The notes: generated by a model from the sequence alone, not told the origin. 64,000 nt of DNA from Nilaparvata lugens (GCF_014356525.2 NC_052507.1:61940295-62004294); one strand, 5' to 3'. Positions 23,001 to 31,735 are shown, counted from the stretch's first letter. Program-made: numbers and translations.

Positions 23001-24248
23001 CAATTTGTATAATTCTTACAACTGCTTAATCTCCTAGACATAGTTCCTCTTATACAATGTACATGTGCTAGCGTATATGATAAGGCAGGTTTGTTGTCTG
23101 ATAGTAGATTAACATGTGTTGTTTTCAAGCGATCACCTTTTTGGTGCTATTTCTATGCACTATGATTGGCTTAGATTTGCCAAAGATATTCAATCACCAT
23201 GTGGTTCAGTTGAAGTAATAATTAATAAAGGAATATTCTTATACAATTTTCATTATGTCTGGGACTGTTATAATTAATTTCTGCTGTTTTTTATCAATAA
23301 TATAATGTTCATGCTACGACCTAGTTAGTTACAATAATACTTGACATTATAATATAATTTTTTAAGTAATAAATAATTTCAACAATAATACATACATTTT
23401 ATTTTTTATTCGAAATTCTTGGTCCTTTATTGATAGTTTTTACTTTTTTAGACATAAAATTATAGCTTGCATGAGTCTGGCATGACATTTAAAATTCGCT
23501 GAATCAGTCAGCTGTGTTTGAGCTGCTTTAAAACATCTGATCGGTAGTAAGCAAAGTGTAACCTCAAAATTCAATGAGCAATTCATAAATGGTTCGTACT
23601 TTATTTGCAGAATAATTGTAATTTTATTTAATAATTCTCTAGAAAATATTCAGTACAGAACGGTACTCTTATCTAATGTACAGTTACTGATAAGTAAGCT
23701 TTATCGCTCGGTCGCTAACCATTCATTTAGCAAATTCTTTCATTTTAAAAGGTAATCACAATTTTCCTCTCTTCTCATGAGGTCTATTTAAAAAATTCAT
23801 CACAATAGATAGATAGATAGATAGATAGATAGATGAATATCTTTTATTTTCACTTAATAACATTACAAAGAGTGATGTGGGCGAATTTGAGGCAATAAGA
23901 GCCCCCTTTTCCACTTAACTCACTAAGCGTGGCTACTTACATTAAGGGTAGATATGTAATGAAAATTTGAAAATTTATTAATTGAAACTTACACAACTCT
24001 TGCTACTTGCGTTATTCGATGGATCGCCACAGTTGGAGCGCTGGGCAAAAGCAAATTTGAAGCCGGTGAGTGTGATCCTCAGGCTATCAGGGTCAACAAT
24101 GCTTGAGCCTTGCAATGTTCCATTATCGAATATTTTCATTGCATAATTGGTGAACACCCCTGAGCTCGGCAGAGGAGCTGCCAAGAAAGTCAACTTCGAG
24201 TCCCCCTTATGCCCAATATCTGTTGAAACTGCTTCTTGCCAGATCACT
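3351..24248 (-). CDS. Gamma-glutamyltranspeptidase-like gene, five exons, probable pseudoenzyme
   Basis: This is a spliced host gene of the gamma-glutamyltranspeptidase (GGT) family, an Ntn-hydrolase normally acting on extracellular glutathione. Recognised exons on the minus strand are 24248-23993, 19738-19545, 15570-15333, 14877-14764 and 3506-3351; upstream exons lie outside or were not found. Family landmarks in order are a PLPSSG segment, a DAVSVTSSLN-FG segment, LLNNELDSFS, SSMSPTIVLN with the Gly-Gly loop, SPRIHHQL, and a C-terminal GY before the stop. Codon phase is continuous across the last three junctions. The usual nucleophilic Thr, in a D-Y-G-T context, is Gly here (codon 19607-19609), and the Asp following NNExD is Ser. 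Introns are filled by a BEL/Pao element, MITEs and a mariner fragment. Catalytic loss is inferred; family membership is well supported. No frameshift is seen inside the exons. Confidence 0.85.
4246..6571 (+). repeat. 5' LTR of BEL/Pao element
   Basis: 2.3 kb, starting TGTTAAATATCAC and ending AAAATTCA. It contains a short direct repeat of TTTTCTATTCCCGGCTTTGT near 5390. It is about 750 bp longer than the 3' LTR because the latter lacks the segment equivalent to about 5475-6225. Confidence 0.85.
7263..8365 (+). pseudogene. BEL/Pao gag remnant
   Basis: The first part encodes the Pao gag signature: KLPEFELPNFDG, a Trp-rich FSRWLEYHSSF and a KFEYIKRSL stretch. Later pieces (7646-7894 and 7925-8107) continue it. 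The stretch at 8117-8365 holds zinc-knuckle-like Cys/His spacing (CxxD-H-C, then C-GHSC-CCQCGN-H-LLHD) as in BEL nucleocapsids. Stops at 7621, 7894 and 8107 and probable small shifts break the frame. The function would have been RNA packaging in the particle. Confidence 0.75.
8372..9361 (+). pseudogene. BEL/Pao aspartic protease (A17-like) segment
   Basis: An open stretch of 329 residues. The protease signature is HALLDTGSDSNLASERLA, with the catalytic Asp in DTGS. The region after it, with LLLGTSMF and a TLLGWIIFGQ loop, matches the DUF1758/A17 arrangement. It is the best-preserved frame of the element. The C-terminal end runs towards RT and stops at 9361, where the polyprotein should continue. 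Confidence 0.8.
9362..10250 (+). pseudogene. BEL/Pao reverse transcriptase remnant
   Basis: The frame at 9437-9724 has YFIPHHAVLK and VVFDASTKA, the BEL/Pao finger and palm block, then FISDVAKMYRMV (motif A). The next piece (9746-9985) has FWREDPS and THGTAPA, then YINDSILGG where the usual D-D of motif C is partly lost. A (TATTCC)n expansion at 10057-10090 sits in the connection domain. Stops at 9722, 9983 and 10248 make it non-functional. Confidence 0.75.
10263..11192 (+). pseudogene. BEL/Pao RNase H and connection region
   Basis: 309 open residues. FSDPSSAAYGACVYVR is the start of RNase H, TIPKLELCAALLLS the central part, WTDSTTVCSWI another catalytic Asp block, and GTSDNPADIVSHSSTP the last. 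The WWHGPNWL that follows is characteristic of BEL/Pao. The frame stops at 11192, just before the integrase zinc domain. Confidence 0.8.
11179..12225 (+). pseudogene. BEL/Pao integrase and C-terminal DUF5641-like region
   Basis: 11179-11364 encodes the HHCC zinc domain (HRLCHAG, then CIKCFRF). 11383-11718 encodes the rve core (LDYMGPFSLHL with the first Asp, and IHSDNRTAFVGA with the second). 11803-12225 encodes GLWERSIR-like sequence, LSPGHFLIGQPL and a LARWQRVSEMNSQLWERW stretch typical of the DUF5641 tail. Frame changes near 11370 and 11720-11800 break it. Confidence 0.8.
12226..12597 (+). other. BEL/Pao 3' internal region
   Basis: A decayed stretch between the end of the pol-like coding part and the 3' LTR. 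It contains remnants of the DUF5641 tail (VFPGPDNKVR-like in a shifted frame) and no other recognisable gene. Confidence 0.5.
12598..14172 (+). repeat. 3' LTR of BEL/Pao element, internally deleted
   Basis: 1.58 kb, closely matching the 5' LTR over its first ~1.2 kb and last ~350 bp. A deletion near 13815, with a small TGACAATAAATGACAATA slippage repeat at the joint, removes about 750 bp. Confidence 0.85.
14173..14763. repeat. Intron sequence with ~75 bp tandem duplication
   Basis: Around 14218-14350 the phrase AATCTGATAATTTAGCCTACC occurs twice within near-identical ~75 bp units. The rest is an intron of the GGT-like gene with no gene seen. A further ~110 bp tandem duplication (TAGTCTGTTTAGTGAGTTTC, twice) lies at 14963-15170 in the next intron. 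Confidence 0.6.
14764..14877 (-). CDS. GGT-like exon d (PRIHHQL region)
   Basis: The acceptor is TTCCTTAG before 14877 and the donor is CCAAAG|GTGAGA at 14764/14763. It is 114 nt, 38 codons, phase 0 on both sides. It encodes the conserved AVDSPRIHHQLYPL motif of GGT small subunits. The following intron, of about 11.3 kb, contains the BEL/Pao element. Confidence 0.85.
15333..15570 (-). CDS. GGT-like exon c (small-subunit core)
   Basis: The acceptor is TTTCATTGCAG before 15570 and the donor is CCAGG|GTACGT at 15333/15332. It encodes TGILLNNELDSFSLP, PSPANFIGPGKRAMSSMSP and a GSSGGTRI loop. These are the gamma-glutamyl pocket elements of the small subunit. The Ser-Ser pair and Gly-Gly are kept, while the Asp two residues after the Leu-Asp is Ser. 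Confidence 0.88.
16360..17720 (+). repeat. Repeat family W, copy 2, with ~560 bp degenerate (GT)n
   Basis: Same order of blocks as at 1796-2640. The (GT)n part has grown to about 16536-17089 and is broken by GGTG and TTGTG interruptions spaced irregularly. Long Val/Cys and Thr/His open frames over it are artefacts of the microsatellite. Confidence 0.85.
17975..18175. mobile_element. MITE M1, copy 1 (~200 bp palindromic)
   Basis: The ends are inverted copies of TTATTAACAAAATGTTAATA and the outer TTTACACCAAA-like motif is partly decayed on the left. The inner arms share ATCCTTATAGAT(C/T)-TATTAGATT. The whole folds on itself. A second copy is at 19853-20042. Confidence 0.8.
18176..19544. other. 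Intron sequence of GGT-like gene
   Basis: Beyond the right arm of the foldback element (to 18560) I see no gene. The 61-residue minus-strand frame near 18758-18943 shows no domain. The stretch contains AAGATGGCCGCC-like phrases common in insect repeats. Confidence 0.4.
19545..19738 (-). CDS. GGT-like exon b (autocleavage-site exon)
   Basis: The acceptor is CTTTCAACAG before 19738 and the donor is CCCT|GTGAGT at 19545/19544. The exon covers the junction where active GGTs self-cleave at a Thr. The translated stretch DFGGASVVVYANGDAVSVTS aligns without gaps to the family pattern, but has Gly at the Thr position and Ser at the following His position. The split codon joins exon c in frame. Confidence 0.85.
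19853..20042. mobile_element. MITE M1, copy 2 (~190 bp, intact ends)
   Basis: Terminal inverted repeats AGCTGGGTTTACACCAAAG and its complement, continuing into TTATTAACA-TGTTAATAAC. It is the better copy of the pair with 17975-18175. It lacks coding capacity and could form a near-complete hairpin. It lies in the intron between GGT exons a and b. Confidence 0.85.
20245..20394. mobile_element. Palindromic element, ~150 bp
   Basis: The left arm from about 20249 (CACTTTTGAACAACTAAATT then ACGACATAGC) is repeated inverted at 20362-20393. The inner part holds AGCAGTCAGG repeats. It looks like a hairpin MITE. Confidence 0.75.
20395..23992. other. Large intron, mostly featureless
   Basis: I see a small tandem arrangement of GCTCGCT(A/G)A(A/T)CATTCGCGCAT-like units at 20705-20820 and a (GATA)n microsatellite at 23808-23835. 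A minus-strand frame at 21276-21530 faintly recalls degenerate C2H2 zinc fingers (CEAFKKRSTLSIHL), but I cannot support a gene. Confidence 0.4.
23993..24248 (-). CDS. GGT-like exon a (PLPSSG region)
   Basis: This is the most 5' exon recognised. The acceptor is TTTATAG before 24248 and the donor is TTGT|GTAAGT at 23993/23992. It encodes the APLPSSGVF segment and a FKFAFAQRSNCGDP helix, which in GGTs lie in the large-subunit region N-terminal to the autocleavage site. The next exon begins 4.25 kb downstream. A small intervening exon is possible, because GGTs usually have more residues between these blocks. Confidence 0.8.
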
Positions 24249-24329
24249 CTATAAAGATGGAAAATGCGAAAAAACGCAAATGAAAAATTATCTAAACAAT
24301 CAAAAATGATTCAAACAAGAATCAATTAT

Positions 24330-24853
24330 GTTATGTTAACATAACCTGAGAGATGGAAGTGCGCTTCATCACTCATCCACGGTGTACGGTTTACAATGTC
24401 CTCGTCTTCATTAATCAAATCCAAAAATTCTAAGCTGAACTAGCTTCTGCTTACAAAATCCGTTTCCTTTAGGGCCTGAACCATTTGGATTTTGTACGGG
24501 TGGAAGTGCAAATCTTGGTGTAAAATTTGTCTCACTGTTCGGTTTGAAATCCCAAGTGTAACGCTTTGTCGGCGAGCTGAGCGACGAGGGTTTCTGTCAA
24601 TGGTGACTCTTACACGTTCAACGTTTTCAGGTCTGCGCACAGTTTTCGGTCTTTCTGTTTTCTTCCTTGTCATTGACGCAGTCTCTTCAAAGTTCTTAAC
24701 CCAATTTTTAATCGCACAGGCAGATGGCACTGGCTGATTCCGATTAATGTTGAAATGGTTGCGGAATGCACGACGTGCTAACTGGTATGAACTACCGTTT
24801 TGATAAAAGGCTTTGAGAGCGTACGCACGATGTTGTGGGGTCCAGCACTCCAT
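24330..24853 (-). pseudogene. Mariner/Tc1-like transposase N-terminal fragment
   Basis: An IS630/Tc1-mariner family remnant. The start at 24853 (MECWTPQHRAYALKAFYQNG) opens the first helix-turn-helix. QPVPSACAIKNWVKNFEE and RRSARRQSVTLGISNRTVRQ are the paired-like DNA-binding helices, followed by LHFHPYKIQ. The frame stops at 24440, but a shifted frame runs to about 24330 with MSDEAHFHLSG, containing the first catalytic Asp. The rest of the DDE domain is missing. It lies upstream of GGT exon a. Confidence 0.85.
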
Positions 24854-25149
24854 TGTGACTAAATGCTATTTTGCGCCAAACGTAACTGATGCCATCCCCT
24901 CCACCTCCCTCCAACACAACTTGATCGCGCGCTTTTTAAAATCGCTAATTATTATGCCTCACTTTGTATTTGATCAACAGTCTTTCATGGAGTAACAGTC
25001 CATTTTATCAAATATTTGATAATAATGAATGAAGGTCTGATAGAGAAACAAATCTTTGATTTTTTCAAATTCAAATTTATTTACAGATGGAATTAAATAG
25101 AGAATGCATTTATACAAATGCTAATTGATTTATAATTATTATTAAACGA

Positions 25150-25484
25150 AAATCCTAAATAAATGCTGCAAATCACCCCGAAGACCTCTGCTACTGCAGA
25201 CATTGACAACAGGGTTAACAGCTAGATGGAAATTCGATGAGAACTACTATCCAAAAATTAGTTGCCAGCCCTAAAATGAGCGCTGCTATCCAGAGATTGT
25301 CAGTTTCGTGTAAGGGCAAGCATACCTGACTAGCAATTGGGAGGTACCGGGTTCGATTCCCGGGCTGGCAACTAATTTTTGGATAGTAGTTCTCATCGAA
25401 TTTCCATCTAGCTGTTAACCCTGTTGTCAATGTCTGCAGTAGCAGAGGTCTTCGGGGTGATTTGCAGCATTTATTTAGGATTTC
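25150..25484. mobile_element. Perfect 122 bp foldback with tRNA-like loop
   Basis: Arms 25150-25272 and 25362-25484 are inverted copies without a difference that I could find. The ~89 bp loop continues into a tRNA-derived head: a pol III B-box GGTTCGATTCC at about 25350-25360, preceded by TGGGAGGTACCG. The A-box is weaker. It looks like a SINE head joined to its own inverted copy. Perfect arms imply a young event or gene conversion. Confidence 0.8.
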
Positions 25485-26168
25485 AAATTTATTTCTCAAA
25501 AAACATACACAATTATAATAATATAATATTATAACATCTAGAAATAATACAAGAAAAATACTATTAAATATATAAAATGATCCCAAAACTGCAGCATATA
25601 ATATTTTATGTCCATCTATGTTTAAGGAGTAGCCTACAAGGTAAAACCTGTGCGTAGACTTAAGTTGCAGTAATATATTTATTCAATATAAACTAAGAAA
25701 TTTAACCAAAATAAGAACAAAGATTTGTGGAATTTACACACAAATATAAATTTGTAGATTAAATTAGATAAAAGTTAGTAAAACACAATAATTATTATTC
25801 TATGATAAATAAAAACAGAACATAAAACAAGAAACAGTTGGTGCCTAGAACATTTTTTCTTCAGTTCTATTTGATCTTATCCATTCCTTAATCTCACAAT
25901 TTAGTTTTTTGCTCCGGCTTGTATTGGCAAAAAAATGAGTAGGAACAAGATTTATTATCCTCTGTGATGAGTAAGTGAATTGTCTTCTACATACATTCAA
26001 ATCCATCTTGTCTTGATGGGATGTTTCTCTAATAGGACGTAAATTTAAATTCAAGTTTCTTTAATGAAGAAGAAATTTATTTTTATTCTTCTTAATATAT
26101 ATTATCAAGTTTTTTATGTACAACTGTCGAACAGTTGGTACTTTGAGTTCATTGAAAAGATTGCATGT
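25485..26168. other. AT-rich spacer before viral region
   Basis: No gene is supported. A 69-residue minus-strand frame at 25845-26054 vaguely resembles the C-terminal tail of non-LTR RTs but is too short to call. Confidence 0.4.
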
Positions 26169-26455
26169 AGAAGAAGGAATCTAAGATTTTGAGGCCACTT
26201 TTTTGCTCCAAAACCCCCTCCCCCCTCTCCACCCTTGTCCATCCCGCCTCCCCTTCCCCCCGCCTGGATGGTGGGGGGTGTTCTAAAAATAGATTTCCCC
26301 CTCCCCCTGTCCAGTGGAGGTGAGGGGGGTTGAAAAGAGAGAGATATATCTTTCTCTCTCTCTCTCTCTCCCCTTCCCCTTGCCCAGGTGAGGGAAAAAA
26401 AATTCCCCTTTTAGTAGGAAAAATTCCCTCTCTATACTGACAGATTAAAGTGAAT
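26169..26455 (+). repeat. Terminal repeat zone of element 2
   Basis: Begins AGAAGAAGGAATCTAAGATT, GAGGCCACTTTTTTG, then CCCTCCCCCC and a (CT)n block near 26345-26372. The same succession occurs at 34871-35360 at the left end of element 1, so it is read as the element terminus. I saw no clear 6-bp target duplication. Confidence 0.6.
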
Positions 26456-26800
26456 CCATATTTCTACATCTAATGCTATACTGACAGATTGAAGTGAATG
26501 CTAGATGAGGGAAAAAAATCTCTTCGAGAGGGAAAAATTCCCTTGGTGACAGATTAAAGTGAATCCATATTTCTACATCTAATGCTATACTGACAAATTG
26601 AAGTGAATGCTAGATGAGGGAAAAAAATCTCTTTGAGAGGGAAAAATTCCCTTGGTGACAGATTAAAGTGAATCCATATTTCTACATTTAATGCTATACT
26701 GACAGATTCAAGTGAATGCTAGATGAGGGAAAAAATCTCTTTGAGAGGGAAAAATTCTCTACTGTCAAATTAAAGTGAATCCATATTTCCACATCTAATG
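26439..26800. repeat. ~109 bp tandem repeats, three units
   Basis: The phrase GACAGATTAAAGTGAATCC recurs at 26439, 26548 and 26657, with a weaker copy at about 26764. Spacing is 109, 109 and 107 bp. Each unit contains GAGAGGGAAAAATTC. They lie inside the element terminus. Confidence 0.8.
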
Positions 26801-28030
26801 CTATACTGACAAATTAAAGTGAATCCTTTTTGCTATACTAGTGAATCCCTTTCTCTAATGCTATACTAGTGAATCCTTCACTCTACATCTATGATGTATT
26901 AGCCAGATGCCACATCTGCTCTCTCCTTCTTTTACTCGCTCCATCTCTTACTGGCACCCTTCTAAATTCCTTTTTTGCTATTCTCTATTACGAAAGGGGA
27001 GTGAAGCAGATAAGGAGTAACTAAGTTCCATTTTGATCGACTGTTCCTATACTGTCAGATTAAAGTGAAACCACATGCTTCTCTCTCCTCAACGATCTTT
27101 GCGTTATGAAAGGCTAGAGAAGGAGAATACAGACAAGGATTAACTAAGTTCCATTTTGATCGATCGTTCCTATACTGTACTAGTGAATCCTTTCTGCTAT
27201 ACTAGTGAATCCTTCTCTCTACATCTAATGATATACTAGTGAATCTCTACAATAATCTAAGTTCTATAATGGGTCATACTATGCTTGCTTTCCAACTGAC
27301 AGTCAAAAGTTCAATCCCAACCATAGGCATAAAACCCCAATTGGCTTGCGGCTCTGAGACAACTCGTTGAAACTTGTGCAGTCGAATCTTTCATGTTGTC
27401 AGTGGCATGTGCACTCGTGATTGTGTCCCTCCTCTAGACACGTGCGCTCTGCAAGGTTCCCCTCTAAGTCCAATAACTCCTGCAGCGAAAACCGTTACAT
27501 TCTGTTACATGAAAAAATGTCTAGACTGAAATTTGAAGCGACATGTGTTTAACCGTTAAAGCTCATTATACTTCAAATTTCACTCTCCCATAATATGTCA
27601 TCCTTTTGCATAATTTCAGAGACCAAAGCCTTTATACTCGCCGTCTTCATCTTGAAGCAGCATGTGTTTAACCGTTAAAGCTCATTATACTTCAAATTTC
27701 ACTCTCCCATAATATGTCATCCTTTTACAAGATTTATGGAAAAACCGATATAGTCAAAAATGTCTAGACTGAAATTTGAAGCAGCACATGTTTAAATTCA
27801 TTATACTTCACTCTCTCTCATAATATGTCATCCTTTTACAAGATTTATGCAATCAATCATAGTCAAAAATGTCTAGACTGAAATTTGAAGCAGCACATGT
27901 TTAAATACTTCACTCTCTCTCATAATATGTCATCCTTTTACAAGATTTATGCAATCAATCATAGTCAAAAATGTCTAGACTGAAATTTGAAGCAGCATGT
28001 GTTAAAGTTCACTCTCTCTCACGCAAGTGT
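26801..28030. repeat. Subterminal repeats of element 2
   Basis: Short CTATACTAGTGAATCC repeats lie at 26830-27250. Four to five ~90-125 bp units at 27510-28030 carry TGTCTAGACTGAAATTTGAA and CATAATATGTCATCCTTTTA. No coding capacity. Such arrays are usual in Polinton terminal regions. Confidence 0.7.
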
Positions 28031-28040
28031 TTACAAGATT

Positions 28041-29045
28041 TTATGTTTTCGGCGACAATACAAAGTCTTTATATTGGGCTAGGTCCATTTTTTCTGTAAT
28101 AATTTGCACTATCTGATTTTCTGTAAGGTTGTGTTCTTTAGCCTCTATCCAGTTCATATGAAAACTAACCCGGGCATATGAGGATACAATGTCCAGGGCC
28201 ACTCTGTGTATGAATAAATTTAGATAATCTATGAATGGAGCCGAACATTGCAGTCTCATGACAGTACCATCTTCCGAATTTTTAATTGCCTCAGCTATTT
28301 CATCACGAACGCTTTTCACAGCGACTCCCATCTCGTTTTTCTTAATAAAATCTCCTATATCATTTTAAGTTGCGTACTTTTCTGCAATTTGATTAATCAG
28401 AATAGCAATAGCATCTTTTGTAATGAATTGTTCAATACCCTCCATAATATTAGCTTTTATTGCACTCACCATTTCAGATAATCGTTTTTCAAACTCTTCT
28501 TTTGTTAATGAAGAACTAGTCAATTTCTGCAAAGCAGATTCTAAATATTGCTTATCAATTGACGATGGATGTGTTTCATTTACTTTAGTAAAAATTTCTG
28601 TACTAAGCTGTTTTAATTTAGTATTGAGATAGTTTCTGTCCAACACCTCCAAATTCTTAATTTTATCCGATATGGCTTTTAATTTCTTATCTAAATAAGC
28701 TTTATCAACTTTATCGTTGTTAATACTGAGCAACTGAGATGAAAAGCTGTCTGTTAAAGTTTTCACTTCTCCTAGAGCAGATTCTAAAGTTAGAGTTCTC
28801 TCTGCAATAGCTTTATCGATATTAGCTTTATCTTTTAGCTCTTCAATTATAGACGCGATCCCAATATCATGTCCAGTGTTGCCAGAAGCTTTTGAGGAAT
28901 AGAGTAAATTTAATCTTTCCACTAATTCGTCAAAATTATCAAAGTATTGATAAATTCTATCATGAGAATTATTTTTTGCAAATTTCAATAAACCCCACCC
29001 CTTCTTTTTACTAATTTTTTTACTGGGAAATAACTTTTGAATCAT
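28041..29045 (-). pseudogene. Element 2 coiled-coil protein, fused to upstream conserved domain
   Basis: A long alpha-helical protein with heptad-like LEVLDRNYLNTKLKQLSTE segments, matching 53265-54296 of element 1. The first ~55 residues (RIYQYFDNFDELVERLNLL, IASIIEEL) instead correspond to the end of the neighbouring gene in element 1. A deletion has therefore joined two genes in frame and removed about 85 residues of the second. A TAA at about 28365 interrupts the frame, which resumes to 28041. Function unknown; perhaps a virion or fibre-like component. Confidence 0.7.
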
Positions 29046-29110
29046 TTGCGATTTAATTCCCTGATTTCGTTTAACATAGCCTCTTCGATCTAAATGTATG
29101 CCTGTAAGTG

Positions 29111-29719
29111 TTAAGATTTTTTATACTTATCCAGATCTCTCTGATTATAAAGATTCGAGTTTGGTCTCGCACTGAATAATAACTCAAGTAGACCATGTGT
29201 TAAACGAAATCTTTCATTATTAATATCTATATAACCGTTATCGAATATTACTTGCTGATTTCCAATATGATACACGTCATCTTTAGAATTGTATGAAATT
29301 CCATAACTGATTGAATTATTCAATTTTTCCGCATGAAACGTTTTTAGATATTGTGACAGCACATCATTGTTTCTGCTAGAACCAAGTAAACTGTTTTCAA
29401 ATTTAGTCGAGCTTAAAAAATTGTCTGTTGAACTCTCATAACTCTGCTCATCCTCCTCATTATCATCAATTTCCATACTCTCCTCTTTTACTTCTTCCTT
29501 TTTTGGTTTTACACCAGAGTGAAAACTAGATTTGGTTTTTCCCAATTCAATTATAGGTTCTATCAATGGTGATAGAGTTTTCCTATTGTATTCCTCCGAT
29601 CGTCTTTCAAAATTGACTAAGCTTTTATGCTTGTCTCTGATTACTTTTCTCAATTTCTTAATCTTTTCGATTAAACCAACGTTCTTTCTATTCAGTTTTC
29701 TGCTGCTGTATGACAACAT
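29111..29719 (-). pseudogene. Element 2 conserved Polinton-type protein, N-terminal part
   Basis: 202 residues. A basic coiled coil (LIEKIKKLRKVIRDKHKS) is followed by an acidic linker and a domain with VYHIGNQQVIFDNGYIDIN and RLTHGLLELLFSARP. Its partner in element 1 is 52296-53257. In element 1 the frame after the Tyr-Lys-Lys stretch leads into a C-terminal domain, but here a frame change near 29115 ends it. The family is common next to the packaging ATPase in Polinton-like elements; its role is unknown to me. Confidence 0.75.
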
Positions 29720-29740
29720 GACTGCAAAAAGAATTAATCT

Positions 29741-30427
29741 CTACTGAACGGTAAGTAACATATCGAGCGAATCTCGGTATTTGCCACTATTAATTCCACA
29801 CTCGCTCATAATAGTTACAAAATTATGAGGTTTACGATTCCAAACTTTATGACAAAGTTTAACGAAATCTTTATAAGAAATATCTCCTCCAACATGATCT
29901 CTGTGAATTAATTTCAGACTCAATAAATCTATCTTGAAGATTATAATCATATTTGCATTGTCCCTAGTGAAATGTTTCTGTGTAGCTCCATAACTCTGAA
30001 TTAAATATGCAGTGTCAATATTACGATGTCGTCCCATAGTAAAATATTCTCTTATTTGAGGTACATGATTAAGTTGGAAGTCGTCGAATATTACTAAAGA
30101 ATATTGTGATATTCTGTTTGGGTGAGGAATAGATTCCGAATTGCTGTTTATATGAAATTCAACATCTTTCATTTTTGAAAAGACTTTTCTCAAAAACAAG
30201 TACTTATCTTGATACTCGCTATTCGTGTGCAAGTATATAGTTTTAAATCTCAAGCCATTCTTTGAAAAAATTGAATTAAATAGCAAATTGGTCTTGCCAC
30301 AGCCTGAAGAGCCTATTATAAGGATCCATGCATTATGAGGTAACAACTTACCATTTTTACACCATGTTGGCATTTCTTTCTCTCTTATAACATTGTCGAA
30401 ATTTACTATCGGAATCATGTTAGTCAC
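29741..30427 (-). CDS. Element 2 A32/FtsK-like packaging ATPase
   Basis: 228 residues, uninterrupted. Walker A IIGSSGCGKTNLLF is near residue 36 and Walker B YSLVIFDDFQL near residue 110. GRHRNIDTAYLIQS is a probable sensor/arginine region. It matches the HerA/FtsK-superfamily genome-packaging ATPases of Polintons and adintoviruses, which pump DNA into the capsid. Starts are possible at 30427 or at the Met three codons on. It lies between integrase and the conserved protein, the same order as in element 1. It is one of the few intact frames of the region. Confidence 0.9.
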   Translation of the reverse strand: MTNMIPIVNFDNVIREKEMPTWCKNGKLLPHNAWILIIGSSGCGKTNLLFNSIFSKNGLRFKTIYLHTNSEYQDKYLFLRKVFSKMKDVEFHINSNSESIPHPNRISQYSLVIFDDFQLNHVPQIREYFTMGRHRNIDTAYLIQSYGATQKHFTRDNANMIIIFKIDLLSLKLIHRDHVGGDISYKDFVKLCHKVWNRKPHNFVTIMSECGINSGKYRDSLDMLLTVQ

Positions 30428-30753
30428 GTGTACAGCATGTGATCTGATAAGGAACTGATAAGTTATCAGGCAGGAGGGTGACCCACCACATGGGTCATCG
30501 CTCGACAGGAGCTCGCTCGCTCGCTCCCTCCCACTGATAGAAGTTTCTCACTTCAACATATCGTTCCCTCTCTTTCCCGCACCCTCTTCACGAGAATGCA
30601 TCTGTTGCTTGACCCTTAGCCTTAGCAAATTACGAAAATGAAACTTCAGATTGAAATGAAAAGCATTTTCGATGAGGAGCTATTATATTTACAGCAAATC
30701 TTTGACATATTTACACTGAATGGAATGTATTTAAAATGAGATATTACAATAGA
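30428..30753. other. Intergenic spacer of element 2
   Basis: Spacer between integrase end and ATPase start on the minus strand, with a GCTCGCTCGCTCGCTCCCTC tract near 30510. Probably carries the ATPase promoter and the integrase 3' end. Confidence 0.4.
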
Positions 30754-31725
30754 TTATTTTTCATCTAATAGTTGATCTTTACTAATATAACTAGGCATTG
30801 AAAATCCAATCCATTTCACTAGCAATCCTTTTTTATCACGTTTTAATATTTTTTCAATCAAATACACTTGTCTCTCCGATTCGTTTAATTGTGTTTTTTT
30901 AATTTCTTCTGCATAAAACCTACCACTAATTACTTCTCCATTTAGATCTCGCAAGCTATACGTTACAGGTTGAGAAGGAAATATAGAATGAATTACAAAA
31001 TACTCCGCGCTCCAGTTTATGTTATAAGATTTATCGAAAAGAACCCTTTTTTTTGAGATTCGTACAACATCTCCTAGCTTAAATTTCGGTTTTGAATTTT
31101 TCAATTTATATCGTCTATTGAATGCAGAATTCAATGACTTAAGAACATGATTACGATCTTTCTTCCTCACATCCTTAGGTTTCATTCTAATGGATGAATG
31201 CGTTGTTGCATTATAATCACGAACCAAACTATCTAGTTGTGATATCCAGTTTTTGGTTCCATGTTCAGTTAAATATCTATAAATTTTTGCTTCAAGTGTT
31301 CTATTAAACCTTTCAACTATGGAGGCTTTCTAATCACTAAAAACATGGTAATGTTTAATACTATATCTATCTAATAACGCTTTAACTTTTGAATTAAAGA
31401 ATTCTGTTCCCTGATCTGTTTGGAACAGCTTAACTCCCTTATTTTTAGAAATAATTGGTTCGAGAGCGTTAAATACAGATTGGCTTGCCTTGTCTTTTAA
31501 TGGTACACAATATGCAAATTTTGAAAAACAATTAATAACAGCTAAGATATATTTATAACCCTTATTAAAACGCGATAAACTTGACATCTCAATAAGGTTG
31601 GCTTGAAGCAGGTCTTTTTCACTTTTCAGTTCATATTTGCGAGTGGCATAGTTCACACGCGGCACGCTATGAAGCTCTAAAGCTAGCTTAGATCTAATAA
31701 TATTCATGATATTTACAACAGTCAA
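30754..31725 (-). pseudogene. Element 2 retroviral-type integrase with chromodomain
   Basis: rve-family integrase. The N-terminal part has SKLALELHSVPRVNY. The core has the LIEMSSLSRFNKGYKYI block, LFQTDQGTEFFN with the second catalytic Asp, and ERFNRT-like sequence with the Glu. The C-terminal chromodomain has QVYLIEKIL and LLVKWIGFS. One TAG at about 31330-31332 interrupts the frame, and the first catalytic Asp is Asn (codon 31597-31599; element 1 has Asp). Such integrases insert Polinton-type genomes into host DNA. Both changes make it inactive. Sequence related to element 1 ends immediately upstream. Confidence 0.85.
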
Positions 31726-31735
31726 ATCAGTGGTG

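Larger units (their letters stand above)
26169..31735 (-). mobile_element. Element 2, left piece: Polinton/adintovirus-like endogenous virus
   Basis: A terminus at about 26169, a repeat-rich terminal zone to about 28030, then on the minus strand integrase, packaging ATPase, a conserved protein and a coiled-coil protein. The terminus resembles the left end of element 1: AG-purine start, GATTTTG, a C/T-rich tract, a (CT)n block, then CTGACAGATTAAAGTGAA. Homology to element 1 stops abruptly just upstream of the integrase start. The matching remainder of such an element lies at 56741-61617. Confidence 0.8.

Noticed and set aside
25300..25375. Functional tRNA gene
   Set aside because: B-box is good but the A-box and cloverleaf are poor; it is part of a foldback SINE-like unit.
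25845..26054. Possible tail of a non-LTR RT
   Set aside because: 69 residues with weak resemblance and no neighbouring RT sequence.
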